From Sphingomonas flavalba (lineage in GTDB: Bacteria > Pseudomonadota > Alphaproteobacteria > Sphingomonadales > Sphingomonadaceae): a stretch of 64,000 nt of DNA. Below, piece by piece: positions 17,598 through 26,780 of this stretch; the stretch's first letter is position 1, and each line of letters begins with the position of its first letter. Location: assembly GCF_004796535.1 (NCBI RefSeq), contig NZ_SPHY01000012.1, positions 1 to 64,000 on the forward strand, read 5' to 3'. The notes beneath the pieces are model-generated. The model saw only the letters and a list, made by a program, of their open reading frames with translations. It searched no databases and was not told the origin of the DNA. The position numbers and the translations under genes are program-made.

Positions 17598-18437
17598 ATG
17601 CTTCGTATCATTCTTGGAGCCATCGGCGCCGCATTCTGCGGTGTCCTGCTGATCGCCTTCGGCACCGGCGCCTACAACCACCTGACCGAGCCGGCCGCGG
17701 CGACGGTCGAGCAGGAGTTCCACCTGCAGCCCAAGGCGCTGCACCTGGCCAGCGACGGGCCGTTCGGCAAGTTCGACCGCCGTCAGCTCCAGCGCGGCTT
17801 CCAGGTCTACAAGGAAGTCTGCTCGGCCTGTCACTCGCTGCGCTTGGTGGCGTTCCGCGACCTGCAGGCGCTCGGCTACACCGAGGCCGAGATCAAGGCG
17901 ATCGCCGACCAGTGGGCGATCCAGCAGCCGGCGATCGACCCGGAGACCGGCGAGGCGACGACCCGCAAGTCGATCTCGTCCGATCACTTCCCGCTGCCGT
18001 TCCCGAACGAGGTCGCGGCGCGGGCCGCCAACAACAACGCGCTGCCGCCCGACCAGTCGCTGATGACCAAGACGCATCACGGCGGCGCCGCCTATGTCTA
18101 TTCGATCCTGACCGGCTATCAGGATCAGCCGCCGGAGCTGCTGAAGAAGTTCCCGGATGCCAAGACCGGGTCCGGGCTGCACTACAACCCGTATTTCGCC
18201 AACCTGAACCTGGCGATGGCGCCGCCGCTGAACGACGGGCAGGTCACCTATACGGACGGCACCGCGTCGACCGTCGACCAGATGGCGCAGGACGTGTCGG
18301 CCTTCCTGGTGTGGACGGCGGAGCCGAAGCTGGAGAACCGGCACAGCGCCGGCATCGCGACGGTGGCGTTCCTGATCGTCTTTTCGGTGCTGACTTTCCT
18401 GTCGTACCGGAACATCTGGGCGGGCAAGCCGCATTGA
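17598..18437 (+). CDS. petC: Cytochrome c1
   Basis: Haem c subunit of bc1 (279 aa), exported by an N-terminal helix (MLRIILGAIGAAFCGVLLIAF) and anchored by a C-terminal helix (VAFLIVFSVLTFLSYRNIWAG). Covalent haem is bound at CSACHSLRL. The sixth ligand Met lies in the LAMAPPLNDG segment. YVYSILTGYQ and GLHYNPYFA are typical. It completes petABC, and apt follows 4 bp later. Confidence 0.97.
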   Translation: MLRIILGAIGAAFCGVLLIAFGTGAYNHLTEPAAATVEQEFHLQPKALHLASDGPFGKFDRRQLQRGFQVYKEVCSACHSLRLVAFRDLQALGYTEAEIKAIADQWAIQQPAIDPETGEATTRKSISSDHFPLPFPNEVAARAANNNALPPDQSLMTKTHHGGAAYVYSILTGYQDQPPELLKKFPDAKTGSGLHYNPYFANLNLAMAPPLNDGQVTYTDGTASTVDQMAQDVSAFLVWTAEPKLENRHSAGIATVAFLIVFSVLTFLSYRNIWAGKPH

Positions 18438-18441
18438 TCGG

Positions 18442-18978
18442 ATGACCCGCGCCGAATTGCAGGCGCTGGTCCGGACGATCCCCGACTTTCCGAAGCCGGG
18501 GATCCTGTTCCGCGACATCACGACGCTGTTGATCGACGGTCGCGGCTTTGCCGCCGCCGTCGATCGGATGGTCGCGCTCGCCCGGCCGCATCGGGTCGAC
18601 GTGGTCGCGGCTATCGAGGCGCGCGGCTTCCTGTTCGGCGCCGCCGTCGCGCGCGCGCTCGGTGCCGGCGTGCTGCCGGTGCGCAAGGCCGGCAAGCTGC
18701 CGGGGCCGCGCATCGGCATCGACTATGCGCTGGAATACGGCACCGATCGGCTGGAAATCCACGAAGGCGCATTGCTGCCCGGCCATCGCGTGCTGTTGCT
18801 CGACGATCTGATCGCGACCGGCGGCACCGCGCTGGCCACCGTCCGCCTGCTGCGCGACGCGGGGGCGACGGTGCCGGCGGCGCTGTTCGCGATCGACCTG
18901 CCCGAATTGGGCGGTGCCGGTCGGCTGCGCGCGGACGGGCTGGCCGTCGACGCGCTGATGGCTTTCCCAGGCCATTGA
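18442..18978 (+). CDS. apt: Adenine phosphoribosyltransferase
   Basis: Purine-salvage enzyme (178 aa) making AMP from adenine and PRPP. The PRPP loop is VLLLDDLIATGGTALATV. The N-terminal IPDFPKPGILFRDITTLL and the adenine-region AIEARGFLFGAAVA motifs are classic for Apt. It sits 4 bp after petC and is probably transcribed with the bc1 genes, although the pathways are unrelated. Confidence 0.96.
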   Translation: MTRAELQALVRTIPDFPKPGILFRDITTLLIDGRGFAAAVDRMVALARPHRVDVVAAIEARGFLFGAAVARALGAGVLPVRKAGKLPGPRIGIDYALEYGTDRLEIHEGALLPGHRVLLLDDLIATGGTALATVRLLRDAGATVPAALFAIDLPELGGAGRLRADGLAVDALMAFPGH

Positions 18979-19029
18979 GCGACAAGGCTTAATTCATCCT
19001 TAGCCCGGAACGGCTATCGCGGCGGCAAT

Positions 19030-20730
19030 ATGGTCGCCGATCTTTCGATGACGCTTGCGCGATGGCTGGCCGCGGCGGCGATGCTGCTGCTGGCGGCGCC
19101 TGCTACCGCGCAGGGCGGGGGCGGGGAGATCGTGCCAACTTGCCGGATCGCGACGGCGGCCGACACCGGCGTGGCGGAGATGCTGCGCCGTCCGGCTGGG
19201 CCCTGCGCGCCGCTGGCGCGGGCGACGCGCGGCACGGTGTGGCTGGATTTCGGCGCGCCGCCGCAGCTTCGCGATGACCATGACCTGCACCGGCTGCTGA
19301 TCGACAACCACCGCGTCCACCAGATCGACCTCTATCTCGCCCGTGGCGACGGCAGCGTGACGCACGAACGATACGACCCCGACACCGCGCTGCGCGGCTG
19401 GCGGACCGGCGGCTACCTGAGCATGATCGTACCCCCCAGCGCGCCGGTGACGCGGATGCTGGTGCGACTCGGGGATGTCGAGCTGATCACTTTCTCGCGC
19501 CCCACCCGGCTGATGCCGCTCTATGTGGATTTCCGGAGCGAGCGCCGCGACGCCGCGCTGTATGGGCTGGCGCTCGGCGTGCTCGCGCTGACCATCCTCG
19601 TCCATCTGGCGCTGTTCCCGGCGATCCGCCAGCGGTTCCAGTTGTTCTACGTCGCCCACGCCACCGTGCTGTTCGCCTATGCCGCCGCCTATTCGGGCCT
19701 GCTGCTGCTGGTCGCGCCGGGGCTTTCGGCCGATGGCGTGTCGCGGTTGATCTCGGCGATGCTGTCCGCCGCCACGGCGACCGGCCTGCTGTTCTCCACC
19801 GATTTCATCGAGCAGCGCTATGTCCCGCGCGGGCTGCGCTTCTACGCCATTGTCAGCGCCGCGGCCTCGGTCGTCTGCGCGCTGCTGCTGCTGCTCGGCC
19901 CCGATGCGCTGACCGCGCCGGTCTACGGCGCCGCCAACCTGGTCGGGATGAACGGGCTGGCGCTGGTCGTGCTGGTGCTGGCGGTCGGCGCGGCGCGGGG
20001 CAGCCGCACCGCCCGTGTCCTGGCCCTCGGCTGGGCGGTGCCGATTGCGATCGGCGTCACCTATCCGCTTCGCATCCTGGGGGTGGTGCCCGACGGGCTG
20101 GTCGACGACGGCGCGATGGTCGCGGCGGTGACGGTCGAATGCCTGATCCTGTCGCTGCCGGTGGTTGCGCGGATCAAGGCGATGCGGCTCGACCATGAAC
20201 GGGTGCGCGAGCGTCAGTTGGTGCTGGAACGCCAGGCGGCGACCGACGCGCTGACCGGCCTCGCCAACCGGCGTGGCTTCGTCGCGGCGATCGAGCGCGC
20301 ATTGCAGATCGGCGGCCCATCCAGCCCGGTGGCGCTGCTGATGATCGACATCGACCATTTCAAGGCGGTCAACGACCGTTACGGCCATGTCCGCGCCGAT
20401 ACGGTGCTGGCCGATCTCGGCATGCTGGTCGCCCGTGCCGCCGGGCCCGGGGCGATCGTTGCCCGCTATGGTGGCGAGGAGTTCGTCGTCGTGCTGATGG
20501 AGCTGGACCTGAAGCGGGCGCACACCATTGCCGAACGGATCAGGGCCGGGGTCTGTGCCGCCGGTGCGGACCTGCTCGATGTGACGGTCAGCATCGGCCT
20601 CGCTTGCGGGCGCTGCGACGCGATCGACCGGCTGATGGTCGATGCCGACCTCGCGCTCTACGATGCCAAGCGCGGCGGCCGGAACCGAGTCGAGATGGCG
20701 TCCGCGGCCAAGGCGTCGATCGCGGCGTAG
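19030..20730 (+). CDS. Membrane diguanylate cyclase with 7TMR-DISM sensor (GGEEF)
   Basis: A 566-aa protein. It has a signal peptide (residues about 7-28), a periplasmic beta-rich DISM-type domain (60-165), seven membrane helices (about 172-380), a short coiled linker (385-405) and a GGDEF domain (405-556). The active site is RYGGEEF at 476-485 with metal ligands in MIDIDHFKAVND, so c-di-GMP synthesis is likely. The inhibitory RxxD I-site expected at 472-475 reads GPGA, so product feedback is probably lost. ATG 19048 (residue 7) is an alternative start that places the signal peptide at the very N-terminus. The ligand is unknown. Confidence 0.9.
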   Translation: MVADLSMTLARWLAAAAMLLLAAPATAQGGGGEIVPTCRIATAADTGVAEMLRRPAGPCAPLARATRGTVWLDFGAPPQLRDDHDLHRLLIDNHRVHQIDLYLARGDGSVTHERYDPDTALRGWRTGGYLSMIVPPSAPVTRMLVRLGDVELITFSRPTRLMPLYVDFRSERRDAALYGLALGVLALTILVHLALFPAIRQRFQLFYVAHATVLFAYAAAYSGLLLLVAPGLSADGVSRLISAMLSAATATGLLFSTDFIEQRYVPRGLRFYAIVSAAASVVCALLLLLGPDALTAPVYGAANLVGMNGLALVVLVLAVGAARGSRTARVLALGWAVPIAIGVTYPLRILGVVPDGLVDDGAMVAAVTVECLILSLPVVARIKAMRLDHERVRERQLVLERQAATDALTGLANRRGFVAAIERALQIGGPSSPVALLMIDIDHFKAVNDRYGHVRADTVLADLGMLVARAAGPGAIVARYGGEEFVVVLMELDLKRAHTIAERIRAGVCAAGADLLDVTVSIGLACGRCDAIDRLMVDADLALYDAKRGGRNRVEMASAAKASIAA

Positions 20731-20760
20731 AAGGTGTCCGTCGCGCGGGCCGGCGCTGTC

Positions 20761-20886
20761 CTAGGGTTTGTCCGCTTGAAGCGGAAACGGCACCGGCCCG
20801 CTCCCCCACCCGGCCTCCCAACGGCAGCATCATGTGGGAGGTCGGGTGGGGAGCGGGCTGGTGCCGCCTAAAGCGGACAGGCCCTA
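20761..20886. repeat. Large palindromic repeat, copy A, between convergent genes
   Basis: The core left arm at 20791-20820 and right arm at 20835-20863 pair with two mismatches and one deletion around a 14-nt loop. Flanking pairs (TGTCCGCTT at 20769-20777 with AAGCGGACA at 20871-20879, CTAGGG with CCCTAG) lengthen the palindrome to the whole gap. It separates the cyclase (+) from the MaoC gene (-), whose stop codon lies inside it. Copies B (54824-54902) and C (59105-59187) share the core and sit in the same setting. It is probably a bidirectional terminator and a dispersed repeat. Confidence 0.8.
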
Positions 20887-21330
20887 GGGCCGTCGGCGGA
20901 CCAGCGCGATCGAGGTGAAGCGCATCACCGGCTCGTCATGCTGGTTGAACATGGTGACGCGCGAGCGGAACGAGCCCATGTCCGGCCGGCTGCGCGACGG
21001 TGTCACCTCGACCAGCTCGTTTTCCAGCCGCAGCGTGTCGCCGGGATAGACCGGCTTCAGCCAGCGCAGCTCGTCGACGCCCGGCGAGCCGAGCCCGGCA
21101 TGCTCATGCGCCTTCAGGTCCTCGACGATCATCGCCATCGCCATCGCGCAGCTATGCCAGCCGCTGGCCGACAGCCGGCCGAAATGGGTCTTGGCCGCTG
21201 CTTCGTCCGACAGGTGGAACGGTTGCGGGTCGTATTTGGCGGCGAAGGCGATCACCTCCTCGCGGGTGACGTGGTACTGGCCGAAGCCGCGCTTCGTGCC
21301 GACGACCATATCCTCAAGATATTCCATCAT
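20884..21330 (-). CDS. MaoC family (R)-hydratase
   Basis: A 148-aa single hot-dog-fold protein of the MaoC/PhaJ group, which hydrates or dehydrates enoyl-CoA thioesters. The catalytic region has the conserved AAKYDPQPFHLSDEAAAKTHFG, with Asp and His of the hydratase motif, followed by SGWHSCAMAMAMI. The second half (SPGVDELRWLKPVYPGDTLRLE) is typical. The start at 21330 overlaps the esterase stop (ATGA), so I reject the longer in-frame extension through the esterase gene. The substrate is unknown. Confidence 0.88.
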   Translation of the reverse strand: MMEYLEDMVVGTKRGFGQYHVTREEVIAFAAKYDPQPFHLSDEAAAKTHFGRLSASGWHSCAMAMAMIVEDLKAHEHAGLGSPGVDELRWLKPVYPGDTLRLENELVEVTPSRSRPDMGSFRSRVTMFNQHDEPVMRFTSIALVRRRP

Positions 21331-22310
21331 GCCTGCCCCTTCGCCGCGCCTGCCGCCTGCGCCATCACCCGGTTCGCTTCCGCCTCCGCGACGATGTCCT
21401 TCAGGATGCACAGGCAGGCGGCCACGTCGCCCTGCGCGGAAGGGACCGCCTTGCGCAGGTTGATGAAGCCGTGGATGCTGCCCGCCGCCTCGCGGAACAC
21501 GGTCGGCACCCCGGCGGCGACGAGCGCCGCGGCATAGGCGCGGCCCTGATCGCGCAACGGGTCCAGCCCGGCGGTGACGACCAGTGTCGGCGGCGTGCCG
21601 GCCTGGTCGGCGTGCAGCACGCCGTTGCGCCGGTCGCCCGGCACCGGGGCGTAATGGGTGCCGAACCAGCGCATCGCGTCGCCGGTCAGCAGGTAGCCGT
21701 CGGCGAAATCGGTGAGCGAGGGATAGTCCTCCGCCTCGTCGACGACCGGGTAGATCGGCCATTGCGCGATGACCGGCGCCGCCGCCGGCCGGTCGCGCAG
21801 CGCCTGCGTGGTGCCGATGGCGAGGTTGCCGCCGGCGCTGTCCCCGGCGAGGACCAGCGCGGTCACGCCGACGCCCAGCGCCGCCGGGCTGCCCGCCACC
21901 CAGCGCGCCGCCGCCTCGCAATCGTCGGGCGCCGCCGGGAACGGGTGTTCCGGCGCCAGCCGGTAGGCGACGGCGACGACCGGCAGGTCGAGCAGCCGCG
22001 CCGCTTCCGCGCAGAAGCTGTCATGCGACTCGAGATCGCCGATCACGAAGCCGCCGCCGTGGAAGAACAGCAGCACCGGCCCCGGCGTCCGGCTTTCGCG
22101 CGCGTCGTAGAGGCGCAGGCCGATGCCGTCCGGCGTCGCCAAGTCGCGGCGGACGGCAAGCGGCTCCGCCGGCGCCTCGGCGACCGCGATCATCGCGTTG
22201 AACGCCAGCCGCGCCGCCGGTGGGTCCAGCTCATGCATCTTCGGGCCGGGCACCGAGTCGAGCAGGGTCAGGAACGCACGGACATCGGGCCGGACGAAAG
22301 GCTGGGACAT
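21327..22310 (-). CDS. Alpha/beta hydrolase, hormone-sensitive-lipase-type esterase
   Basis: A 327-aa carboxylesterase of the HSL/acetyl-hydrolase family (family IV). The oxyanion-hole motif is LLFFHGGGFVIGDLESHD. The nucleophile elbow is VLAGDSAGGNLA. The Asp and His come late (GLDPLRDQG and GSIHGFINLRK). It has no signal peptide, so it is cytoplasmic. It is co-translated with the MaoC hydratase, suggesting joint action on an acyl ester or thioester, but no substrate can be assigned. Confidence 0.9.
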   Translation of the reverse strand: MSQPFVRPDVRAFLTLLDSVPGPKMHELDPPAARLAFNAMIAVAEAPAEPLAVRRDLATPDGIGLRLYDARESRTPGPVLLFFHGGGFVIGDLESHDSFCAEAARLLDLPVVAVAYRLAPEHPFPAAPDDCEAAARWVAGSPAALGVGVTALVLAGDSAGGNLAIGTTQALRDRPAAAPVIAQWPIYPVVDEAEDYPSLTDFADGYLLTGDAMRWFGTHYAPVPGDRRNGVLHADQAGTPPTLVVTAGLDPLRDQGRAYAAALVAAGVPTVFREAAGSIHGFINLRKAVPSAQGDVAACLCILKDIVAEAEANRVMAQAAGAAKGQA

Positions 22311-22435
22311 CGGCTTGTCACTCTCGGTTATCGGGCGGCCAGCCTAGGCGGGCGGCAGCGGCCCGTCCATCCGCCTGGAGTTTGTTCGCGTTATGCGGAA
22401 CAAGCTCCGGCGCAACGCCGCCGAAACAAGGTCGA

Positions 22436-22463
22436 TTGCGACTCTCCCCAGTTTTTCTAAATA
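22436..22463 (+). promoter_or_regulatory. Candidate korAB promoter with leader hairpin
   Basis: TTGCGA (22436-22441), a 16-bp spacer and TAAATA (22458-22463) form the best sigma-70-like match in the 211-bp gap before korA. A small hairpin GGGCCT-AAG-AGGCCC (22480-22494) lies in the leader. The region around the -10 is locally AT-rich. The transcript would have a leader of roughly 50 nt. Confidence 0.45.
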
Positions 22464-22521
22464 GGCTATAGCCGTGCCGGGGCCTAAGAGGCCCAGGCTT
22501 GAATTGCAGGACGTATAGCCA

Positions 22522-24392
22522 ATGGCTTCAGCCGTACATCAGGTGACCCGCGCAGAGGCCGCCGACACTCCTCCTCCCGAAGCGGTGGTGGTGCGCTTTG
22601 CCGGGGACAGCGGCGATGGCATGCAGCTGACCGGCGGTCAGTTCACCCTGTCGACCGCGCTGGCCGGCAACGACCTGTCGACCTTCCCGGATTTTCCGGC
22701 CGAGATTCGCGCGCCGCAGGGCACGACCTTCGGCGTCTCCGCCTTCCAGATCAATTTCGGATCGCGCGCGATCGACACCGCCGGCGACCAGCCGGACGTG
22801 CTGGTGGCGATGAACCCGGCGGCGTTGAAAACCAATGTCGGCGCGCTGAAGGACGGCGGGCTGGTCATTGTCGACACCGGCGAGTTCGGCCCGCGCAACC
22901 TGGCCAAGGCCGGGTATGAGGCGAGCCCGCTCGACGACGGGTCGCTGGCGCGCTGGCAGGTGCTGGCCTTCGACATTTCCGCGCTGACGCTTGAATCGGT
23001 GAAGCCGTTCGGCCTTGGCAACAAGGAAGCGCTGCGCTGCAAGAACATGTGGACGCTAGGCCTGGCGCTGTGGATGTTCGACCGCGACCGGCAGCCGATC
23101 GTCGACTGGCTGAAATCGAAATTCGCCAAGGCGCCGGAGCTGGCGGAGGCGAATATCGCCGCGTTGAACGCCGGCCATGCCTATGGTGAGACGGCCGAAC
23201 TGACCGGGCCGATGAAGCAGCACCGGATCGCCGCCGCCCCGGCCGCGCCCGGCCTGTACCGGACGATCACCGGCGGCGAGGCGATCTCGCTCGGGCTGGT
23301 CGCCGGCGCGCAGCTGGCCGATCTGCCGATGTTCTTCGGCGGCTATCCGATCACCCCGGCGTCGGCGATCCTCCACCACCTGTCGCGGTTGAAGGAATAT
23401 GGCGTCACCACCTTCCAGGCGGAGGACGAGATCGCGGCGGTCTGTTCCGCGATCGGCGCCTCCTATGCCGGCAAGCTGGGCGTCACGTCGTCGTCCGGCC
23501 CCGGCATCGCGCTGAAGACCGAGGCGATCGGGCTGGCGATCATGACCGAGCTGCCGCTGGTCATCGTCAACTCGCAGCGCGGCGGCCCGTCGACCGGCCT
23601 GCCGACCAAGACCGAGCAGTCCGACCTGTATCAGGCGGTCTACGGCCGCAACGGCGACGCGCCGTTGCCGGTCATCGCCGCGCGATCTCCGGCCGACGCG
23701 TTCGACTGCGCGATCGAGGCCTGCCGCCTTGCCACCCGGTTCATGACCCCGGTGATGCTGCTGACCGACGGCTATATCGCCAACGCGGCGGAGCCGTGGA
23801 AGGTGCCGGACATGAGCGGCTACGCACCGTTCCCGGTCGCCTTCCTCGACCATGTGCCGGACGGCGGGTTCAAGCCCTATGCACGCGACGAGAATCTGGC
23901 GCGGCCGTGGGCGCGGCCGGGCACGCCGGGCCTGCTCCACCGCATCGGCGGGATCGAGAAGCAGGACGGATCCGGCAACATCGACTATGCGCCGGCCAAC
24001 CACCAGGCGATGACCAACCTGCGCAAGGCGAAGATCGACGGCATCGCCGCCCACATTCCCGAACAGACGGTGACGCTGGGCGACGGTGAGGGGCGGCTTG
24101 CCGTCGTCGGCTGGGGCTCGACCTTCGGGCCGATCCACCAGGCGGTGCGCCGGGCGCGCGAGCGCGGCCTGTCGGTCGACCATGTCCACGTTCGCCACAT
24201 CTGGCCGTTGCCGACCAATCTGGGCGATCTGCTGCGCCGCTACGAGCGGATCATCGTGCCGGAAATGAACGCCGGCCAGTTCAAGACGGTGCTGCGCGAC
24301 CAGTATCTGGTCGACGCCCGGTCGCTGGCCAAGGTGTCGGGTCAACCCTTCCGTATCGCGGAAATCGCGGCGGCTATCGAAAGTGCGCTCTC

Positions 24393-24396
<4 letters not shown>
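22522..24396 (+). CDS. korA: 2-oxoacid:ferredoxin oxidoreductase, fused gamma-alpha subunit
   Basis: A 624-aa subunit of a 2-oxoglutarate (or other 2-oxoacid) ferredoxin oxidoreductase. The N-terminal gamma domain (residues 15-210) starts VVVRFAGDSGDGMQLTGGQF. The alpha domain I begins near FFGGYPITPASAILHHLS and is followed by the QAEDEIAAVCSAIGASYAGK stretch of thiamine-binding partners. The C-terminal transketolase-like domain has VGWGSTFGPI. It overlaps korB by ATGA. There is no ferredoxin domain or ferredoxin gene next to it. The fusion is the KorAB form found in aerobes. Confidence 0.93.
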
Positions 24397-25427
<1,031 letters not shown>

Positions 25428-25439
25428 CCGGGCGGTTTC

Positions 25440-25462
25440 GCCTAAAGCGGACAAACGCTAAA
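25440..25462. repeat. Solitary flank module of the palindromic repeat family
   Basis: CCTAAAGCGGACAAACGCTA, just after korB, matches the right flank of repeat copies A (CCTAAAGCGGACAGGCCCTA) and B (CCTAACGCATACAAACGCTA). The GC-rich core palindrome is missing. A related small palindrome, GTTTGTTCGCG to GCGGAACAAGC, lies at 22382-22405. These look like remnants or independent modules of the same family. Confidence 0.5.
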
Positions 25463-25499
25463 CGCTGGACCGCATGATCCGGTCGCGTAAGATGCCGTC

Positions 25500-26780
25500 A
25501 TGAATGCGCAGCAGCCCGATCGGGACGGTCAGTTCCTGCCCAGAAGGCGCGGCGGCGCGGTCGGCTGGCGGCTGTGGTCGGCGCTGGTTGCGGCGCCGTT
25601 CCACCGCATGCTCGACCGCATCGACGCCGGGCTGGAAGCGGGTGCGATCGAAGCCTGGCTGCCCGACGGCTCGTACCGCATCCTCGGCGGCCGCGCGCCC
25701 GGCCCGGTGGCGGAGGTGCGGCTGAACAGCTGGCGGGCGCTGTTGCGGCTGGCCGGCGACGGGTCGTTCGGCTGGTACCGCGCCTGGGACAGGGGAGAAT
25801 GGGCCAGCCCCGATCCGGTGCCGCTGTTCGCGCTGTTCATGCGCAACGCCCCGTCGCTCGACCGGGTGGCGCGGGCGCGGGGGCTTGGCCGATTGTTCGG
25901 CCGCCTGCGCCACTGGCTGCGCCGCAACAGCCGGAACGGATCGCGCCGCAACATCGCCTTCCACTACGACTTGGGCAACGCGTTCTACGCCGCCTGGCTC
26001 GACGAGACGATGACCTATTCGGCGGCGCTGTTCCAGGAGCCGATCCGCCCGGACGAGGAACTGGCCTATGCCCAGTTGAACAAGGTCCGCGCGCTGCTCG
26101 ACCGGCTGGACCTGAAACCGGACCAGCATCTGCTGGAGATCGGCTGCGGCTGGGGCACGCTGGCCGAGATCGCGGCCGACGAATATGGCGTCGGCGTCAC
26201 CGGCATCACCCTGTCGGCGGAGCAGCGGGCGCATGCGCTGGCGCTCAACCGCGCCAACGTCAACGCTGGGCGGGTGCGGATCGAGCTGACCGATTATCGT
26301 GACGTCGCCGGGACGTTCGACGCGATCGCCAGCGTGGAGATGGTGGAGGCGGTCGGCCAGGCTTATTGGGGCACCTATGCCGAGGCGCTGGCCCGCTGCC
26401 TGAAGCCGGGCGGGCGCGCCGCGATCCAGTTCATCGCGATCGACGACGCGATTTTCGACCGCTACGCCACCGGGGCGGACTTCATCCAGACCTGCATCTT
26501 TCCCGGCGGCATGCTGCTGTCGGAAAGCGCGTTCCGGGCGCTGTGCGAGCAGGCCGGCCTTGCCTGGCGCGATCGTCGCGGCTTCGGCCTGCACTATGCG
26601 GAAACGCTGCGCCGCTGGCGCGAGCGCTTCGACGCGGCGATCGAGGCGGGGCGGCTGCCGCCCGGCTTCGACGAACGCTTCGTGCGGCTGTGGCGTTATT
26701 ATCTGATGTATTGCGAAGGGGGCTTTCGCGGCGGCGGCATCGACGTCGCGCAGGTGACGCTGGTCAAGGAGGGGGGATGA
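25500..26780 (+). CDS. Cyclopropane-fatty-acyl-phospholipid synthase family methyltransferase
   Basis: A 426-aa CFA-synthase-like enzyme acting on membrane phospholipid acyl chains with SAM. The N-terminal half (to about residue 150) is the family's lipid-binding region, ending in RNIAFHYDLGNAFYAAWLDE with the TMTYSAALF motif. The SAM site is LLEIGCGWGTLAEIAADEYG. The active-site segment QFIAIDDAIFDRYATGADFI and the C-terminal RRWRERFD helix follow. It may make cyclopropane, methyl-branched or related fatty acids. It overlaps the next gene by 4 bp. Confidence 0.9.
   Translation: MNAQQPDRDGQFLPRRRGGAVGWRLWSALVAAPFHRMLDRIDAGLEAGAIEAWLPDGSYRILGGRAPGPVAEVRLNSWRALLRLAGDGSFGWYRAWDRGEWASPDPVPLFALFMRNAPSLDRVARARGLGRLFGRLRHWLRRNSRNGSRRNIAFHYDLGNAFYAAWLDETMTYSAALFQEPIRPDEELAYAQLNKVRALLDRLDLKPDQHLLEIGCGWGTLAEIAADEYGVGVTGITLSAEQRAHALALNRANVNAGRVRIELTDYRDVAGTFDAIASVEMVEAVGQAYWGTYAEALARCLKPGGRAAIQFIAIDDAIFDRYATGADFIQTCIFPGGMLLSESAFRALCEQAGLAWRDRRGFGLHYAETLRRWRERFDAAIEAGRLPPGFDERFVRLWRYYLMYCEGGFRGGGIDVAQVTLVKEGG

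Noticed and set aside
20884-21921. A 345-codon MaoC fusion protein
   Set aside because: The extra 197 N-terminal residues are an out-of-frame reading of the esterase gene. The MaoC start overlaps the esterase stop as ATGA.
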